A stretch of 64,000 nucleotides of DNA from Pandoraea bronchicola (GCF_902459805.1 NZ_CABPST010000008.1:62001-126000), one strand, 5' to 3'. Shown: positions 9,131 through 23,008, counted from the stretch's first letter. Translations and numbers: made by a program. Notes: generated from the letters alone by a model not told the origin.

Positions 9131-9745
9131 TCAGGAAGCGCGAGCGAAGACCTTCTGGCCGATGGCCCGCGCTGTCTCGAGATGCGCCTCAGGGTAGCCG
9201 GTGTCGGAGCTCAGGAGCAACTCGGATGTCACGACCTGCGCGCCGCAGTAGTCGAAAATCCCGTGATCGATCTGGGTCTTCATCGCGCCGAAGTAGCCGT
9301 GCCGGGCGATGGTGCGTTGGTCGGCACCGCCCACGGCCACGAGATGCACCCGCAGACGTTGCAGCTTCTTCTTCACCTTGCCGCCTTCCACGTCCTCATA
9401 GGCCCAGCCCTGCGTGAATACGCGATCAATCCATCCCTTGAGCAAGGCGGGGAACGACCACCAATAGATCGGGTAGACGAGAACCAGCGCGTCGGCCCGG
9501 TCGATTCTGGCATGCTCGGCAGCAACGTCGGCGGGCGCCGCTTGCGTCTTGCGGAACAGCGCGAGATCGGCGGCGGCGAATCTCGGATCGAAACCCTCCG
9601 CCGCCAGATCGGCAATCTCTGCGGAGTGCGCAGGCGTGTGATGTGGTTGCTGCGGCGTCGAGGCGATCCCCTCGGCAACGTGCGAGGCGATGGCATGGGT
9701 CAGCGAATGTGGGTCGGGATGTGCGACAACGACGAGCGCATGCAT
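9131..9745 (-). CDS. NAD(P)H:quinone oxidoreductase, flavodoxin-like fold (MdaB/YwrO type)
   Basis: 204 aa. The FMN/FAD phosphate loop is VVVAHPDPHSLTHAIA, followed by DALVLVYPIYWWSFPALLKGWIDRVF, the hallmark of DT-diaphorase-like reductases. The C-terminal part carries FDYCGAQVVTSELL. Such enzymes carry out two-electron reduction of quinones or nitro compounds in the cytosol and protect against redox cycling. It is first in an operon with the TetR gene and has palindromic operators just upstream. Confidence 0.92.
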   Translation of the reverse strand: MHALVVVAHPDPHSLTHAIASHVAEGIASTPQQPHHTPAHSAEIADLAAEGFDPRFAAADLALFRKTQAAPADVAAEHARIDRADALVLVYPIYWWSFPALLKGWIDRVFTQGWAYEDVEGGKVKKKLQRLRVHLVAVGGADQRTIARHGYFGAMKTQIDHGIFDYCGAQVVTSELLLSSDTGYPEAHLETARAIGQKVFARAS

Positions 9746-9769
9746 GACGGATCACTCCATTTGAAATAA

Positions 9770-9800
9770 CTTACCAATGGTAACTTACTTTTGGTAAGTT
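9770..9800. promoter_or_regulatory. Two overlapping TetR-type operator palindromes
   Basis: Two 17-bp palindromes start 14 bp apart: ACTTACCAATGGTAACT at 9770-9786 (one mismatch between arms) and ACTTACTTTTGGTAAGT at 9784-9800. They share ACTTAC and GGTAA half-sites and lie about 25 bp before the quinone-reductase start on the minus strand. TetR regulators usually bind this kind of short palindrome next to the promoter they repress. Confidence 0.7.
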
Positions 9801-9921
9801 GCGCTTCGTCGACTCGGCGGCCTGAAGACAATGGCGAGTTCGGCGACAATGTCGGCCAGTGGCAGGGTTCTCTGCTGGCGGGTGCTGTGCTGTAGCCGCC
9901 GGTTCGCAGACGAGGTGTGAT

Positions 9922-11058
9922 GTGAGCAGCGACGTAGTCATCCGTGTAGTGCAATCGATTGAAAACGTGCCGGCCGACGCGTGGGATGCGCTCGCGGGCG
10001 GCAATCCCTTCGTGCAGCACGCGTTCCTGCATGCCCTGCATACGAGCGGATGTGCGTCGAAGCGCACCGGCTGGCAGCCGGCTTATCTGCTCATGCATGC
10101 CGCAGACGTGCTTGTGGGCGCCATGCCGCTCTATGTCAAATCGCATTCGCGTGGTGAGTACGTGTTCGATCACGCGTGGGCTGATGCATTTGCGCGTCAC
10201 GGTCTGAACTATTACCCCAAGCTGCTGTGCGCCGTGCCGTTCTCTCCGGTGACGGGGCCGCGCCTGCTCGCGCGTACGCACGCCGACCGGGTGGCGCTCG
10301 CCCGTGGCGCGATTGCCTTCGCGAAGCAGCTCGAGTTGTCGTCGATCCATGTGCTGTTCACCCATGACGACGACCTGGCGGCACTCACCGAGGCTGGCTA
10401 TATGCTGCGCGAAGGCGTGCAGTTCCATTGGGAGAACCCGGGCTTTGCCACGTTCGACGACTTTCTCGCGCAGATGAATCAGGAAAAGCGCAAGAAGCTC
10501 AAGCAGGACCGCCGACGCGTACGCGAGGCCGGGGTGACATACCGGTGGCTGCGCGGTGCCGACATTGACGATGCCGCGCTCGACTTCTTCTATCAGTGCT
10601 ACGACAACACCTATCGTGAGCACTGGAATGCCCCGTATCTGACCCGTGCATTCTTCGGGCAGGTACATGCGGCGATGCCGGACGCGTTGCTGCTTGTCAT
10701 GGCCGAGCGAGATGGTGCGCCGTTGGCATGCGCACTGAATGTGGTGAGTGGCGACACGATGTACGGGCGGTATTGGGGCACGACGGACTTCGTCTCCGGC
10801 ATGCATTTCGAGACGTGCTACGCGCAGGGCATCGAATATTGCATCGCGCACGGGCTGCGCAGTTTCGAGGGCGGGGCGCAGGGCGTGCACAAGATGTCGC
10901 GTGGTCTGCTGCCTACCCCGACGTGGTCGGCGCACTGGATTGCCGACGCGCGCTTCGCCGACGCGATTGCCGAGTTTCTTGATTCGGAGACCTCGGCAAT
11001 GGACGAGCATATCGGCGAGCTCGAGGCGCACACCCCGTTCAAGCGCCTGGCGACGTGA
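9922..11058 (+). CDS. GNAT/FemAB-like acyltransferase (DUF482 family)
   Basis: 378 aa from a GTG at 9922, with GAGG six bases upstream; the in-frame ATG at 9859 has no family-like residues. The protein matches the DUF482 pattern often labelled peptidogalycan biosynthesis protein: NPFVQHAFLHAL near the N terminus, the HAWADAF segment, a basic MNQEKRKKLKQDRRRV helix, and C-terminal FEGGAQGVHKMSRGLLP. The fold is a double GNAT domain. The real acceptor is not established in the family. It stands alone between a TetR unit and nadE. Confidence 0.8.
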   Translation: MSSDVVIRVVQSIENVPADAWDALAGGNPFVQHAFLHALHTSGCASKRTGWQPAYLLMHAADVLVGAMPLYVKSHSRGEYVFDHAWADAFARHGLNYYPKLLCAVPFSPVTGPRLLARTHADRVALARGAIAFAKQLELSSIHVLFTHDDDLAALTEAGYMLREGVQFHWENPGFATFDDFLAQMNQEKRKKLKQDRRRVREAGVTYRWLRGADIDDAALDFFYQCYDNTYREHWNAPYLTRAFFGQVHAAMPDALLLVMAERDGAPLACALNVVSGDTMYGRYWGTTDFVSGMHFETCYAQGIEYCIAHGLRSFEGGAQGVHKMSRGLLPTPTWSAHWIADARFADAIAEFLDSETSAMDEHIGELEAHTPFKRLAT

Positions 11059-11198
11059 ACTCGCGGCATCGCGCATCGGCCTCCGGCACAGTGGGGCCTC
11101 GCGTAATATACTGGCGAATCTAACGTCCGCCGCCCGCGCCGGGCGGGCGCCAGCCTCGGGCTGCAGCGCCCGCCGAGGTCACGGCACACGGGCGATGC

Positions 11199-13313
11199 AT
11201 GGTAGCCGCCGACATGACCCACCGATTTCTCAATCTCTACAATCACGATTTCGCGCGCGTAGCCGTCGGGGTGCCGCAATGCCGCGTGGCCGATCCCGTC
11301 TACAACGCCGCGCAGACCATCGCACTCGCGAAGCAGGCCGATGCGGCCGGCGCGGTCCTCGTCGCCTTCCCCGAACTGGGCATTCCCGCCTATAGCTGCG
11401 AAGACCTGTTCCAGCAGCGCGCACTGCTCGACGCCTGCGACGCTGCGCTCGCCGATATCGTGGCGGCGAGCCGCGAATTGGGCGCAGCGCTGATCGTCGG
11501 CATGCCGGTGCGCGTGCAGCAGCGCCTGTTCAATTGCGCCGTTGTCGTCGCACGCGGACGCATTCACGGCGTTGTTCCCAAGACATATCTGCCGAACTAC
11601 AGCGAATTCTACGAAGCACGTCAGTTCAACGCCGCCGATGACGCCGGCGTCGATACGGTGACGTTGCTTGGCGGCGACGTGCCGTTCGGCTCGCTTATCT
11701 TCGAAGCCGCCGATCAACCGTTGCTGCGCTTTCACTGCGAGATTTGCGAGGATGTCTGGGTGCCGGTGCCGCCGTCGTCGTTCGCGGCGCTGGCCGGTGC
11801 GACGGTACTGGTCAACCTGTCGGCTTCGAATGTGGTGGTGGGCAAGTCGGCCTATCGTCATCAACTGGTCGGTCAACAGTCGGCGCGATGCCTCGCGGCG
11901 TATCTATACACGTCGGCCGGGCAGGGCGAATCGACGACCGATCTCGCCTGGGACGGGCAAGCGCTCATCTATGAAAACGGCGACATGCTGGCCGAGTCGG
12001 CACGTTTCGCCAGCGAATCGCATCTGATATATGCGGACGTCGATCTGGAGCGGCTCGCGCGCGAGCGCATGCACCAGACGACGTTCGGCGTGTCCGTGCG
12101 GCGTCATGCCGGCGAGGTCGCGCGATTCCGCACGATCCAGGTCGATGTCACGTTGCCGCGTGACGCCGAGCTGCCGCTCAAGCGCGCCATCGAACGCTTC
12201 CCGTATGTGCCGTCCGACCCGCGCCGGCGTGACGAGCGCTGCCATGAGGTCTACAACATTCAGGTGCAGGCGCTGATGCAGCGTCTGGCGTCGTCGAAGA
12301 TTCAGAAGGTCGTCATCGGTGTGTCCGGTGGCCTCGATTCGACGCATGCGTTGCTCGTGTGCGCGAAGGTCATGGACCGGCTGGGTTTGCCGCGCACCAA
12401 CATTCTGGCGTACACGATGCCGGGCTTCGCCACGAGCGAGCGCACGCTGCGTCAGGCGCGCGAGTTGATGGACGCGGTCGGATGCACGGCGCGCGAGATC
12501 GACATCCGCCCGAGCTGCATGCAGATGTTGAAGGACCTCGATCATCCGTTCGCGAAGGGCGAAGCCGTCTACGACGTCACCTTTGAAAACGTGCAGGCTG
12601 GCGAGCGCACCAATCATCTGTTCCGTCTGGCGAATCATCTGGGCGCGATCGTGATCGGCACGGGGGACCTGAGCGAACTGGCACTGGGCTGGTGTACGTA
12701 TGGCGTGGGCGACCATATGTCCCACTACAACGTGAACGCCAGCGTGCCCAAGACGCTCATCATGCACCTCGTGCGATGGGTGGCCGAGACGGGGCAGTTG
12801 GGCGGTGCGGCGTCGGCGAAGCCCGCCAAGGGCGGCAAAGAGGCGGGGCAGCATCGCAACGTCCTCATCGACATTCTCGAGACGGAAATCAGCCCGGAGC
12901 TGGTGCCGGGCAAGGCCAACGGTGCGCCCGAGCAGCGCACCGAGCATTTCATCGGGCCGTACGAGCTGCAGGACTTCAACCTCTATTACACGCTGCGCTT
13001 CGGCTATGCCCCGCGCAAGGTGGCGTTCCTTTCGTGGAGCGCATGGCACGACGCCTCGACCGGACGCTGGCCCGACGAAGGGCATCTTGCCCGCAACGCC
13101 TACGATCTGATCGCGATCAAGCGCAACCTGCGGATTTTCCTGGACCGGTTCTTCCGCACGAGTCAGTTCAAGCGGTCGTGCATTCCGAATGCACCGAAGG
13201 TCGGCACGGGCGGCTCGTTGTCGCCGCGCGGCGACTGGCGCGCACCGAGCGATTCGGAGTCGGTGGTGTGGCTCGCGGACCTGGACACGGTGCCCGACGA
13301 CCCGCACGCCTGA
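11199..13313 (+). CDS. nadE: Glutamine-dependent NAD+ synthetase
   Basis: 704 aa from the first ATG, or 699 aa from MTHRF. It is a two-domain NadE. The N-terminal nitrilase-type glutaminase has the glutamate in [15 protein letters not shown], the lysine in [14 protein letters not shown] and the cysteine in [12 protein letters not shown]. The C-terminal synthetase has the PP-loop [12 protein letters not shown] near residue 376. It forms NAD+ from deamido-NAD+, ATP and glutamine. The length and glutaminase domain resemble the mycobacterial enzyme. The PII gene begins 114 bp downstream; linkage of nadE and glnB fits the reported control of NadE by PII. Confidence 0.96.
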   Translation: MVAADMTHRFLNLYNHDFARVAVGVPQCRVADPVYNAAQTIALAKQADAAGAVLVAFPELGIPAYSCEDLFQQRALLDACDAALADIVAASRELGAALIVGMPVRVQQRLFNCAVVVARGRIHGVVPKTYLPNYSEFYEARQFNAADDAGVDTVTLLGGDVPFGSLIFEAADQPLLRFHCEICEDVWVPVPPSSFAALAGATVLVNLSASNVVVGKSAYRHQLVGQQSARCLAAYLYTSAGQGESTTDLAWDGQALIYENGDMLAESARFASESHLIYADVDLERLARERMHQTTFGVSVRRHAGEVARFRTIQVDVTLPRDAELPLKRAIERFPYVPSDPRRRDERCHEVYNIQVQALMQRLASSKIQKVVIGVSGGLDSTHALLVCAKVMDRLGLPRTNILAYTMPGFATSERTLRQARELMDAVGCTAREIDIRPSCMQMLKDLDHPFAKGEAVYDVTFENVQAGERTNHLFRLANHLGAIVIGTGDLSELALGWCTYGVGDHMSHYNVNASVPKTLIMHLVRWVAETGQLGGAASAKPAKGGKEAGQHRNVLIDILETEISPELVPGKANGAPEQRTEHFIGPYELQDFNLYYTLRFGYAPRKVAFLSWSAWHDASTGRWPDEGHLARNAYDLIAIKRNLRIFLDRFFRTSQFKRSCIPNAPKVGTGGSLSPRGDWRAPSDSESVVWLADLDTVPDDPHA

Positions 13314-13382
13314 GTGCCATATGACGGGAGGGTGGGGGCTGCACGCTGTCATCGGCGTGCCGTCCCCGGACCGGTACAATAG

Positions 13383-13766
<384 letters not shown>

Positions 13767-13864
13767 GGCCGGCGCCGTCGTCACCGTCGTTGCAGCCATC
13801 GCTGCACATCGCGGCAGGGCGACAACGAACGCGGGCGAGATCGAGGCAGGCGAGGAGAGCGAGG

Positions 13865-13895
13865 AGGGCGATGGCTGCGCAGGCGGCGTCGCCCT
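13865..13895. terminator. Possible hairpin terminator between glnB and the convergent channel gene
   Basis: AGGGCGA at 13865-13871 pairs with TCGCCCT at 13889-13895 around a GC-rich loop, with a short TTT after it. It lies between convergent genes, where a two-way terminator would be expected, but the U tract is poor. Confidence 0.35.
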
Positions 13896-13910
13896 TTGTC
13901 GTTCAGGGCG

Positions 13911-14543
13911 TCAGGACTTGAGCCGGACGTCGAATGCGACAGTGATCAGGCGCACGAAAATGACCGAGAGGGCGCTGATCGACAGGCTGTAGACCGGGTC
14001 GAGGTCAGCGTAGGTGAGGGCGATGTAGATCCAGCCGCCGATGAAGGCGCACACCGCGTAGGGGCGAGTGTCTCGTAACACCAGCGGCACTTCATTGCAC
14101 AGGATGTCGCGCATGACGCCGCCGCCAACGCCGGTAATCACACCCATCATCACGGACATGAACGCCGACATGTCGGTCTGCAACGCCAGCGAGGTGCCTG
14201 ACGCACTGAAGAACCCCAGGCCGATCGCGTCCGTAATGAGCAGCATGCGCTCAGTGGCCACGCGCGAGACAAGCCGCAACACGCCGGACGTCGATAGCGA
14301 GAGTACGAGGATGATGACCGTGTACCACTGATGCTGCACCCAGTAGAAGGGACGGTGGTCGAGCAGCACGTCGCGCAGCGTGCCGCCGCCGAAGGCGGTT
14401 GCAAAGGCCAGCACGAATGCGCCGACCGGGTCGAGGTGCTGCTTGCGGGCTTCGGCGAAACCGGAAATGGCGCACGACATGACGGCGATGGCCTCCATCA
14501 CGGCCAGTATCGTATGCAGTTGGGCGCTCATCTCGTGAATCAT
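13911..14543 (-). CDS. UPF0126/TRIC-type trimeric cation channel family membrane protein
   Basis: 210 aa with about seven hydrophobic helices and two repeats of the UPF0126 glycine motif: GGGTLRDVLLDHRPFYWV and GGGVMRDILCNEVPLVL. Bacterial members share the fold of TRIC channels and can conduct K+ or Na+; some are linked to glycine transport. A start at MSAQL, four residues in, is also possible. It stands alone, convergent with glnB. Confidence 0.9.
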   Translation of the reverse strand: MIHEMSAQLHTILAVMEAIAVMSCAISGFAEARKQHLDPVGAFVLAFATAFGGGTLRDVLLDHRPFYWVQHQWYTVIILVLSLSTSGVLRLVSRVATERMLLITDAIGLGFFSASGTSLALQTDMSAFMSVMMGVITGVGGGVMRDILCNEVPLVLRDTRPYAVCAFIGGWIYIALTYADLDPVYSLSISALSVIFVRLITVAFDVRLKS

Positions 14544-14638
14544 CGGCGAATCCTGTCAGTGAAACGTCGTGATCTATGGCGGAATTGACCGAGTGACGGC
14601 GCGCGCGTCGAAGCGATGACGCGCCCAGGGCGAGTGGA

Positions 14639-15316
14639 TTACCCGCGCGATGTGCGCGACTGCGCAGCCTGGAGCAATACTACCAGTGCCCCCCCACCGC
14701 CGTCGCGCCCTTGCGCCTGTGCCCAAGCCAGCACTTCGTTCTTCTGTGCCAGCCAGCCCCGCACCTTGTCCTTGAGCACCGGTTCGCGATTCACCGAACC
14801 GAGCCCCTTGCCGTGAATCACGCGCACGCAGCGCAGGCCGCGCTTCACGGCGTCGTGCAGGAAGGCGGAGAGTGCTTCGCGGGCTTCGTCGCGACGCATG
14901 CCATGCAAGTCGATCTGCGCCTGCACCACCCACTCTCCGCGTTGCAGCTTGAGCACGGCGTCGTGACTGATGCCGGGGCGACGGTAAGACAGGCGGTCGT
15001 CGGTGTCGAGCAGAGCTTCGGGGTCGAACTCGTCGGATAGCGACTCGAACAGCACGGCCGCTTCGTCTTCCTGGGTCTGCCGTGCCACGGGCTCTGGCGG
15101 CTGGCGCGGATGTTCGACGCGATTGGTCGCGCCCTTGCTGGGCAGCGGGGCGATGTCGCCGATACTGTCGCGGAACACATTCGCATCGCGCTTGGCTTGC
15201 GCTGCGCGTTTGGCGGCGGCAAGGCGTTCGGCTTCGCGCGCAGCGGTTTCCTTCGCGAGGGAATCGCGCAGGCTGGCGAGATCGCCGAGGCTGAGTTTGG
15301 GAGGCTTCTTGCTCAT
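14639..15316 (-). CDS. Smr-domain protein
   Basis: 225 aa. The N-terminal half is charged and probably helical (an AREAERLAAAKRAAQAKRDA stretch). The C-terminal Smr domain shows IDLHGMRRDEAREAL and RVIHGKGLGS, the conserved DLHG and HGKG motifs. Stand-alone Smr proteins are endonucleases acting on nucleic acids; E. coli SmrB cleaves mRNA at collided ribosomes. Assignment to SmrA or SmrB is not attempted. It lies next to trxB, an arrangement common in Burkholderiales. Confidence 0.92.
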   Translation of the reverse strand: MSKKPPKLSLGDLASLRDSLAKETAAREAERLAAAKRAAQAKRDANVFRDSIGDIAPLPSKGATNRVEHPRQPPEPVARQTQEDEAAVLFESLSDEFDPEALLDTDDRLSYRRPGISHDAVLKLQRGEWVVQAQIDLHGMRRDEAREALSAFLHDAVKRGLRCVRVIHGKGLGSVNREPVLKDKVRGWLAQKNEVLAWAQAQGRDGGGGALVVLLQAAQSRTSRG

Positions 15317-15422
15317 GGTCGTGCGAACAAGGACGGTGGAGGGTAAGACAACAACGGCGCCCTGACCGTATGAAAGCTCACAAGCTCACACAGCGTGGGC
15401 GCCGCAGCAAGGCGTTGCGCGA

Positions 15423-16580
<1,158 letters not shown>

Positions 16581-16708
16581 CTAAATTTGGGGGCAGAAGC
16601 GCCGGGCACAAGGCAGCGGCGTGCCGGAGCGCGGGCGAGGACGTGTCACCGGCCGTCGCCGAACGGGGCCGGGAGGCCCGGCGTTACTGCTTGTCACCTT
16701 TTCCTGCC

Positions 16709-16735
16709 TTGAGCGATGTAATAGTTGTTTACAAT
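16709..16735 (+). promoter_or_regulatory. Candidate sigma-70 promoter of ftsK
   Basis: TTGAGC (16709) and TACAAT (16730) are separated by 15 bp, about 55 bp before the chosen ftsK start. The -10 is good; the spacer is shorter than ideal. Confidence 0.35.
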
Positions 16736-16788
16736 GGAGCCTTGCCGCGCGGCAGGCCGCCCGTCTGCCCGCCCAACCGCATGGCTTG

Positions 16789-19110
16789 ATGACGACGAAA
16801 TCTTCCTACTCTGCTGGTGCCGGATCGTCGTTACCCAACCGGGTGACGCACCTTTTCCATGAAATCCGCTGGATGGCGCAAGTCGCGCTGATGGTGTTCC
16901 TGTTGATGGCGTTGTTCTCCTACAGCCGCTTGGACCCCAGCTGGACGCATGCGGCGCACGTGGAGCGCATCGCCAACTGGGCGGGGCGTGTCGGCGCCTG
17001 GGTCGCCGACATGCTGCTGCTCATGCTCGGCTTGTCCGCTTACTGGCTGGTGGTCTTCATCGGCCGGCGGGTGATTTCGGGCTACCGCCGGATCTCGGCC
17101 AAGCGCGAAGCGCCTCCACTGCGCGAGAGGCTCGCCAGCGGCGGATGGGTGGAGATCGTCTCGTCGCTGATGGTGCTGCTCTCCAGTGCTGGCATCGAGT
17201 CGCTGCGTCTTTACCGTTTCAAAGCGCAATTGCCGCGAGCCTCGGGCGGCGTGATTGGCGAGACCGTCGGTGGTTTCTTCCAGCACGCGCTGGGCTTTAC
17301 CGGCGGCACGTTGGCGCTGCTGCTGATCTTTGCCTTCGGGCTGTCGCTGCTGTTTCATTTTTCCTGGCTTTCCGCTGCCGAAAAGCTCGGCGCATTGATT
17401 CTCGATACCGGCACTGTGATCCGTCGCCGCCGCGAGGCGCGTCAGGACCGCCGGCTGGGCGAGGAGGCGGCCATCGCACGAGAGGGTGCGGTCGTGCAGA
17501 ACCGCGTGCGCACCGAAGTGCACGAGCCCGTGCAGATCGTTCCGCCGGTCAAGGTGGTGCCCAAGAGCGAGCGCGTGGAGAAGGAAAAGCAGGCGCCGCT
17601 CTTTGCCGATCTGCCTGATTCCATCCTTCCGCCGCTGGCGCTGCTCGATCCTGCGCCGGCTGCACAGGAGACCGTCTCGGGCGAGACCCTCGAATTCACG
17701 TCGCGTCTGATCGAGAAGAAGCTCAAGGACTTCGGCGTCGAAGTGAATGTTGTGGCCGCCTATCCCGGGCCGGTCATCACCCGTTACGAAATCGAACCGG
17801 CGACGGGCGTGAAGGGCAGCCAGATCGTCAATCTCGCGAAGGATCTGGCGCGTTCGCTCTCGCTCGTGTCGATTCGTGTGGTCGAGACCATTCCCGGCAA
17901 GAACTTCATGGGGCTGGAGTTGCCGAATCCGCGCCGTCAGACGGTGCGTCTGACGGAAATTCTGGGCTCGGAGATCTACAACGATTCGTCCTCGTTGCTG
18001 ACGTTGGCGCTCGGCAAGGACATCGGCGGCAAGCCGGTTGTGGCCGATCTGGCGAAGATGCCTCACTTGCTTGTCGCCGGTACAACCGGCTCAGGCAAGT
18101 CGGTCGGGATCAACGCGATGATTCTGTCGCTGCTCTACAAGGCGACGGCGGAACAGGTCCGGCTGATCCTGATCGATCCGAAGATGCTCGAAATGAGCAT
18201 GTACGAAGGCATCCAGCATTTGCTGTGTCCGGTGGTGACCGACATGCGTCAGGCGGGCCATGCGCTGAACTGGGTGGTGGCCGAGATGGAGCGCCGCTAC
18301 AAGCTGATGAGCAAGCTCGGCGTGCGTAACCTGGCCGGATACAACAACAAGATCGACGACGCAGCGAAGCGCGAAGAACACATCCCGAATCCGTTCTCGC
18401 TCACGCCCGACGAACCGGAGCCGCTGCAGCGTCTGCCGTACATCGTGGTGGTGATCGACGAGTTGGCTGACCTGATGATGGTCGTGGGCAAGAAGGTGGA
18501 AGAACTGATCGCCCGTATTGCGCAGAAGGCGCGTGCAGCGGGTATTCACCTGATTCTGGCAACGCAGCGCCCGTCGGTGGACGTCATCACGGGGCTTATC
18601 AAGGCGAACGTGCCGACGCGTGTGGCGTTCCAGGTGTCGTCGAAGATCGATTCGCGCACCATTCTCGACCAGCAGGGCGCCGAAACGCTGCTGGGCATGG
18701 GCGACATGCTGTACATGCCGCCGGGCACCGGGTTGCCGTTGCGTGTGCATGGGGCGTTCGTGGCCGATGACGAAGTGCATCGCGTGGTCGAGCGGCTCAG
18801 GGAGCAGGGCGAGGCGAATTACGTCGACGGCATTCTGGATGGGGCGGTCGAAGGTGAAGACGGCGGCATCGACGGTGCCGGCGGCGGAACTGCCGAGGGC
18901 GGTGGCGAGTCCGATCCGCTTTACGATCAGGCCGTCGCGGTGGTGCTCAAACAGCGCCGCGCATCGATCTCGCTGGTGCAACGGCATTTGCGCATCGGCT
19001 ACAACCGGGCGGCGCGGCTGCTTGAGCAGATGGAACAGTCCGGCGTGGTGTCGGCGATGGCGAGCAACGGCAACCGGGAAATTCTGGTGCCGAATCGCGA
19101 AGGAGAATAA
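16789..19110 (+). CDS. ftsK: DNA translocase FtsK
   Basis: 773 aa from [10 protein letters not shown]. About four N-terminal transmembrane segments (to residue ~190), a short charged linker, then the FtsK motor with Walker [13 protein letters not shown], Walker [14 protein letters not shown] and the C-terminal gamma winged helix ([20 protein letters not shown]) that reads KOPS. It couples chromosome dimer resolution to division at the septum. The linker is short compared with E. coli FtsK, as is usual outside enterobacteria. An upstream in-frame ATG at 16621 would add 56 unconserved residues. lolA follows five bases after the stop. Confidence 0.95.
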   Translation: MTTKSSYSAGAGSSLPNRVTHLFHEIRWMAQVALMVFLLMALFSYSRLDPSWTHAAHVERIANWAGRVGAWVADMLLLMLGLSAYWLVVFIGRRVISGYRRISAKREAPPLRERLASGGWVEIVSSLMVLLSSAGIESLRLYRFKAQLPRASGGVIGETVGGFFQHALGFTGGTLALLLIFAFGLSLLFHFSWLSAAEKLGALILDTGTVIRRRREARQDRRLGEEAAIAREGAVVQNRVRTEVHEPVQIVPPVKVVPKSERVEKEKQAPLFADLPDSILPPLALLDPAPAAQETVSGETLEFTSRLIEKKLKDFGVEVNVVAAYPGPVITRYEIEPATGVKGSQIVNLAKDLARSLSLVSIRVVETIPGKNFMGLELPNPRRQTVRLTEILGSEIYNDSSSLLTLALGKDIGGKPVVADLAKMPHLLVAGTTGSGKSVGINAMILSLLYKATAEQVRLILIDPKMLEMSMYEGIQHLLCPVVTDMRQAGHALNWVVAEMERRYKLMSKLGVRNLAGYNNKIDDAAKREEHIPNPFSLTPDEPEPLQRLPYIVVVIDELADLMMVVGKKVEELIARIAQKARAAGIHLILATQRPSVDVITGLIKANVPTRVAFQVSSKIDSRTILDQQGAETLLGMGDMLYMPPGTGLPLRVHGAFVADDEVHRVVERLREQGEANYVDGILDGAVEGEDGGIDGAGGGTAEGGGESDPLYDQAVAVVLKQRRASISLVQRHLRIGYNRAARLLEQMEQSGVVSAMASNGNREILVPNREGE

Positions 19111-19115
19111 GGAAC

Positions 19116-19766
19116 ATGCTGGGATTCAAGCGCGGCTTGCCGCTCATCGCGGGTGCTGTCGGCGTGACGCTGGCGGTGCTGGTCGCTCCGGCTTATGCGA
19201 GCGGCACGGCCCAGCTCAAGGCGTTCGCGGCGCAGGTGAAGTCCGCGCGCGGCGAGTTTGAGCAAAGGCAGGTCAAAGGGCAGCAGGACGGTGGCATGAA
19301 GGTGATGAACACGGCGTCGGGCACGTTTGAGTTTTCGCGTCCGGGCCGCTTTATCTGGCGTTACGTCAAGCCCTACGACCAGTTGCTGCAGGCGGATGGC
19401 GAAACGCTCTATATCTACGACAAGGACCTGAATCAGGTGACGGAGCGCAAGCTGGGCACCTCGTTGGGCGCGAGTCCGGCGGCGATCTTGTTCGGCAGCA
19501 ACGACATCGAGAAGAATTTCACGCTCAAGGATGCGGGGGTGAAGAACGGTATCGATTGGGTGGAGTTGAAGCCGAAGTCGCAGGACACGCAATTCCAGCG
19601 CGTGGGCATCGGTTTTCGCGATGGCAATCTGGCGGCGATGGAACTGTACGACGCGTTCGGCAACGTCACTTTGCTGACGTTCGACAAGATCCAGAAGAAC
19701 CCCCCCATGCCGGCGGACAACTTCAAGTTCACGGTGCCCAAGGGGGCCGACCTGATCAAGGGGTGA
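19116..19766 (+). CDS. lolA: Outer-membrane lipoprotein carrier protein LolA
   Basis: 216 aa with a signal peptide (basic MLGFKRG, hydrophobic core, cleavage near PAYA-SG). The mature part has [25 protein letters not shown] and [14 protein letters not shown], typical of LolA. It carries lipoproteins across the periplasm from LolCDE to LolB. Directly after ftsK and before rarA, a conserved order in many proteobacteria. Confidence 0.95.
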   Translation: MLGFKRGLPLIAGAVGVTLAVLVAPAYASGTAQLKAFAAQVKSARGEFEQRQVKGQQDGGMKVMNTASGTFEFSRPGRFIWRYVKPYDQLLQADGETLYIYDKDLNQVTERKLGTSLGASPAAILFGSNDIEKNFTLKDAGVKNGIDWVELKPKSQDTQFQRVGIGFRDGNLAAMELYDAFGNVTLLTFDKIQKNPPMPADNFKFTVPKGADLIKG

Positions 19767-19829
19767 GTGTGATTCGTCCCCGTCGCAGCGAATGTATATA
19801 GCGCACGGGCTGGCCACGGGGCTGGCATA

Positions 19830-21296
19830 ATGGGGACATCTGATTATCCGAATGCGGCCGGGGACTCCCCGGCCGCGCTGCTTGAGAACATGCCAGACGA
19901 CGCCCCTCTGTCGGCTTCGGTGCCTTTGGCCGAGCGCCTGCGCCCCCATACCATCGATGACGTGATTGGCCAGCGCCACCTGCTGGGCAAGGGGAAACCT
20001 TTGCGCGTGGCGTTTGAGGCGGGCCGTCCGCACTCGATGATTCTCTGGGGGCCGCCGGGCGTGGGCAAGACGACGCTGGCACGCCTGATGGCCGATGCGT
20101 TCAAGGCGTACTTCATCGCCCTGTCGGCAGTGCTCTCCGGCGTAAAGGACATTCGCGACGCCGTCGAGGCTGCCCAGATCCAGCGTGCGCAGGGCAAGCA
20201 GACACTGGTGTTCGTCGACGAAGTGCACCGTTTCAACAAGGCGCAGCAAGACGCCTTCCTGCCGCACGTCGAGTCAGGGCTTTTCATTTTCGTCGGGGCG
20301 ACGACGGAAAATCCGTCGTTCGAGGTGAACGGCGCATTGCTCTCACGCGCGGCTGTCTATGTGCTCAAGAGCCTGAACGACGACGAGCTTGGCGAGATGA
20401 TCACGCGCGCCTCGCGCGAGTTGGGCGATATTGGATTCACCGACGAGGCGCGGCAGGGTCTCATCGACTCGGCGGACGGTGACGGCCGCAAGCTGCTCAA
20501 TAACGTGGAGATCGTCGCGCAGGCGGCGACATCGCAGGGTCTCAAAACGATTGATGACGCGTTGCTTGCCAGCGTGCTTGCCGAGAATCTGCGTCGCTTC
20601 GACAAGGGGGGCGATGCGTTCTACGACCAGATCAGTGCGTTGCACAAGTCGGTGCGCGGCAGCTCGCCGGACGGTGCGCTTTACTGGTTCTGTCGCATGC
20701 TCGACGGCGGTGCCGATCCGCGCTATCTCTCGCGCCGGATTGTCCGGATGGCGTGGGAGGACATCGGTCTGGCTGACCCGCGCGCGGCGCGCATCGCGTT
20801 GGATGCCGCAGAGACATACGAGCGTCTGGGCACGCCGGAAGGCGAACTCGCGTTGGCACAGGCCATTCTGTATCTTGCGGCGGCGCCTAAGTCGAACGCG
20901 GGTTACAACGCATACAACCAGGCGCGGGCGTTCGTTGGCAAGGACAAGTCACGGGCCGTGCCGATCCATCTGCGTAATGCGCCGACGAAGCTGATGAAGG
21001 AGCTCGGCTACGGCCACGAGTATCGCTATGCGCATGACGAGCCCGATGCTTACGCGGCCGGCGAGACGTATTTCCCTGACGATATGCGGGCCCAGAATTG
21101 GTACCGTCCGGTGCCGCGCGGTCTGGAAGGCAAGATTGGGGAAAAGCTCAATTGGCTGAAGTCGCTCGATGCCGAGTGGCGGCGTGCGAACGTCAAGGGG
21201 CGTAAGTCCGACGCGACGGCGAAGCCATCTGGCGGCGGGGCGACATCTTCCGGCAAGAACCCGCCGGCCGAGCCTTCCGACGACGAGACGGCCTGA
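19830..21296 (+). CDS. rarA: Replication-associated recombination protein A (RarA/MgsA), AAA+ ATPase
   Basis: 488 aa. Shows LAERLRPHTIDDVIGQ, Walker A GPPGVGKTT, Walker B TLVFVDEVHRFNKAQQDAFLPHVE and sensor FVGATTENPSFEVN, followed by the conserved YWFCRMLDGGADPRYLSRRI and YNQARAF regions of the tetramerisation domain. RarA acts at stalled replication forks. The C-terminal 40 residues after NVKGRK are low-complexity. A downstream ATG at 19890 could also serve as start. Confidence 0.95.
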   Translation: MGTSDYPNAAGDSPAALLENMPDDAPLSASVPLAERLRPHTIDDVIGQRHLLGKGKPLRVAFEAGRPHSMILWGPPGVGKTTLARLMADAFKAYFIALSAVLSGVKDIRDAVEAAQIQRAQGKQTLVFVDEVHRFNKAQQDAFLPHVESGLFIFVGATTENPSFEVNGALLSRAAVYVLKSLNDDELGEMITRASRELGDIGFTDEARQGLIDSADGDGRKLLNNVEIVAQAATSQGLKTIDDALLASVLAENLRRFDKGGDAFYDQISALHKSVRGSSPDGALYWFCRMLDGGADPRYLSRRIVRMAWEDIGLADPRAARIALDAAETYERLGTPEGELALAQAILYLAAAPKSNAGYNAYNQARAFVGKDKSRAVPIHLRNAPTKLMKELGYGHEYRYAHDEPDAYAAGETYFPDDMRAQNWYRPVPRGLEGKIGEKLNWLKSLDAEWRRANVKGRKSDATAKPSGGGATSSGKNPPAEPSDDETA

Positions 21297-21357
21297 CGCG
21301 GATACCGCCGACATCACAAACGCGCCAAATGGCGAAATCGCGGTGCGCGTTTGGTAA

Positions 21358-22764
<1,407 letters not shown>

Positions 22765-22783
22765 AAAATTTGGAAAAAAGGGG

Positions 22784-22811
22784 TTGGCAGCGGAAGAAAT
22801 TCGGCTATAAT
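22784..22811 (+). promoter_or_regulatory. Sigma-70 promoter of the tRNA-Ser gene
   Basis: TTGGCA at 22784-22789 and a perfect TATAAT at 22806-22811 with a 16-bp spacer, 56 bp before the tRNA. It lies just after the serS stop. Confidence 0.85.
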
Positions 22812-22867
22812 CTCTTTCTCGCTGCTTGAGGCCACTCAGGCAGCGAACCAAAGCAGAAAGAACGCTT

Positions 22868-22958
<91 letters not shown>

Positions 22959-22981
22959 AGCCTCTTGCTTTGCAAAAAAGT

Positions 22982-23008
22982 GCCCGCTAAACAAGCGGGC
23001 ATTTTTTT
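22982..23008 (+). terminator. Rho-independent terminator after tRNA-Ser
   Basis: GCCCGCT (22982-22988) pairs with AGCGGGC (22994-23000) around a 5-nt loop, followed by seven T residues at 23002-23008. Confidence 0.92.
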
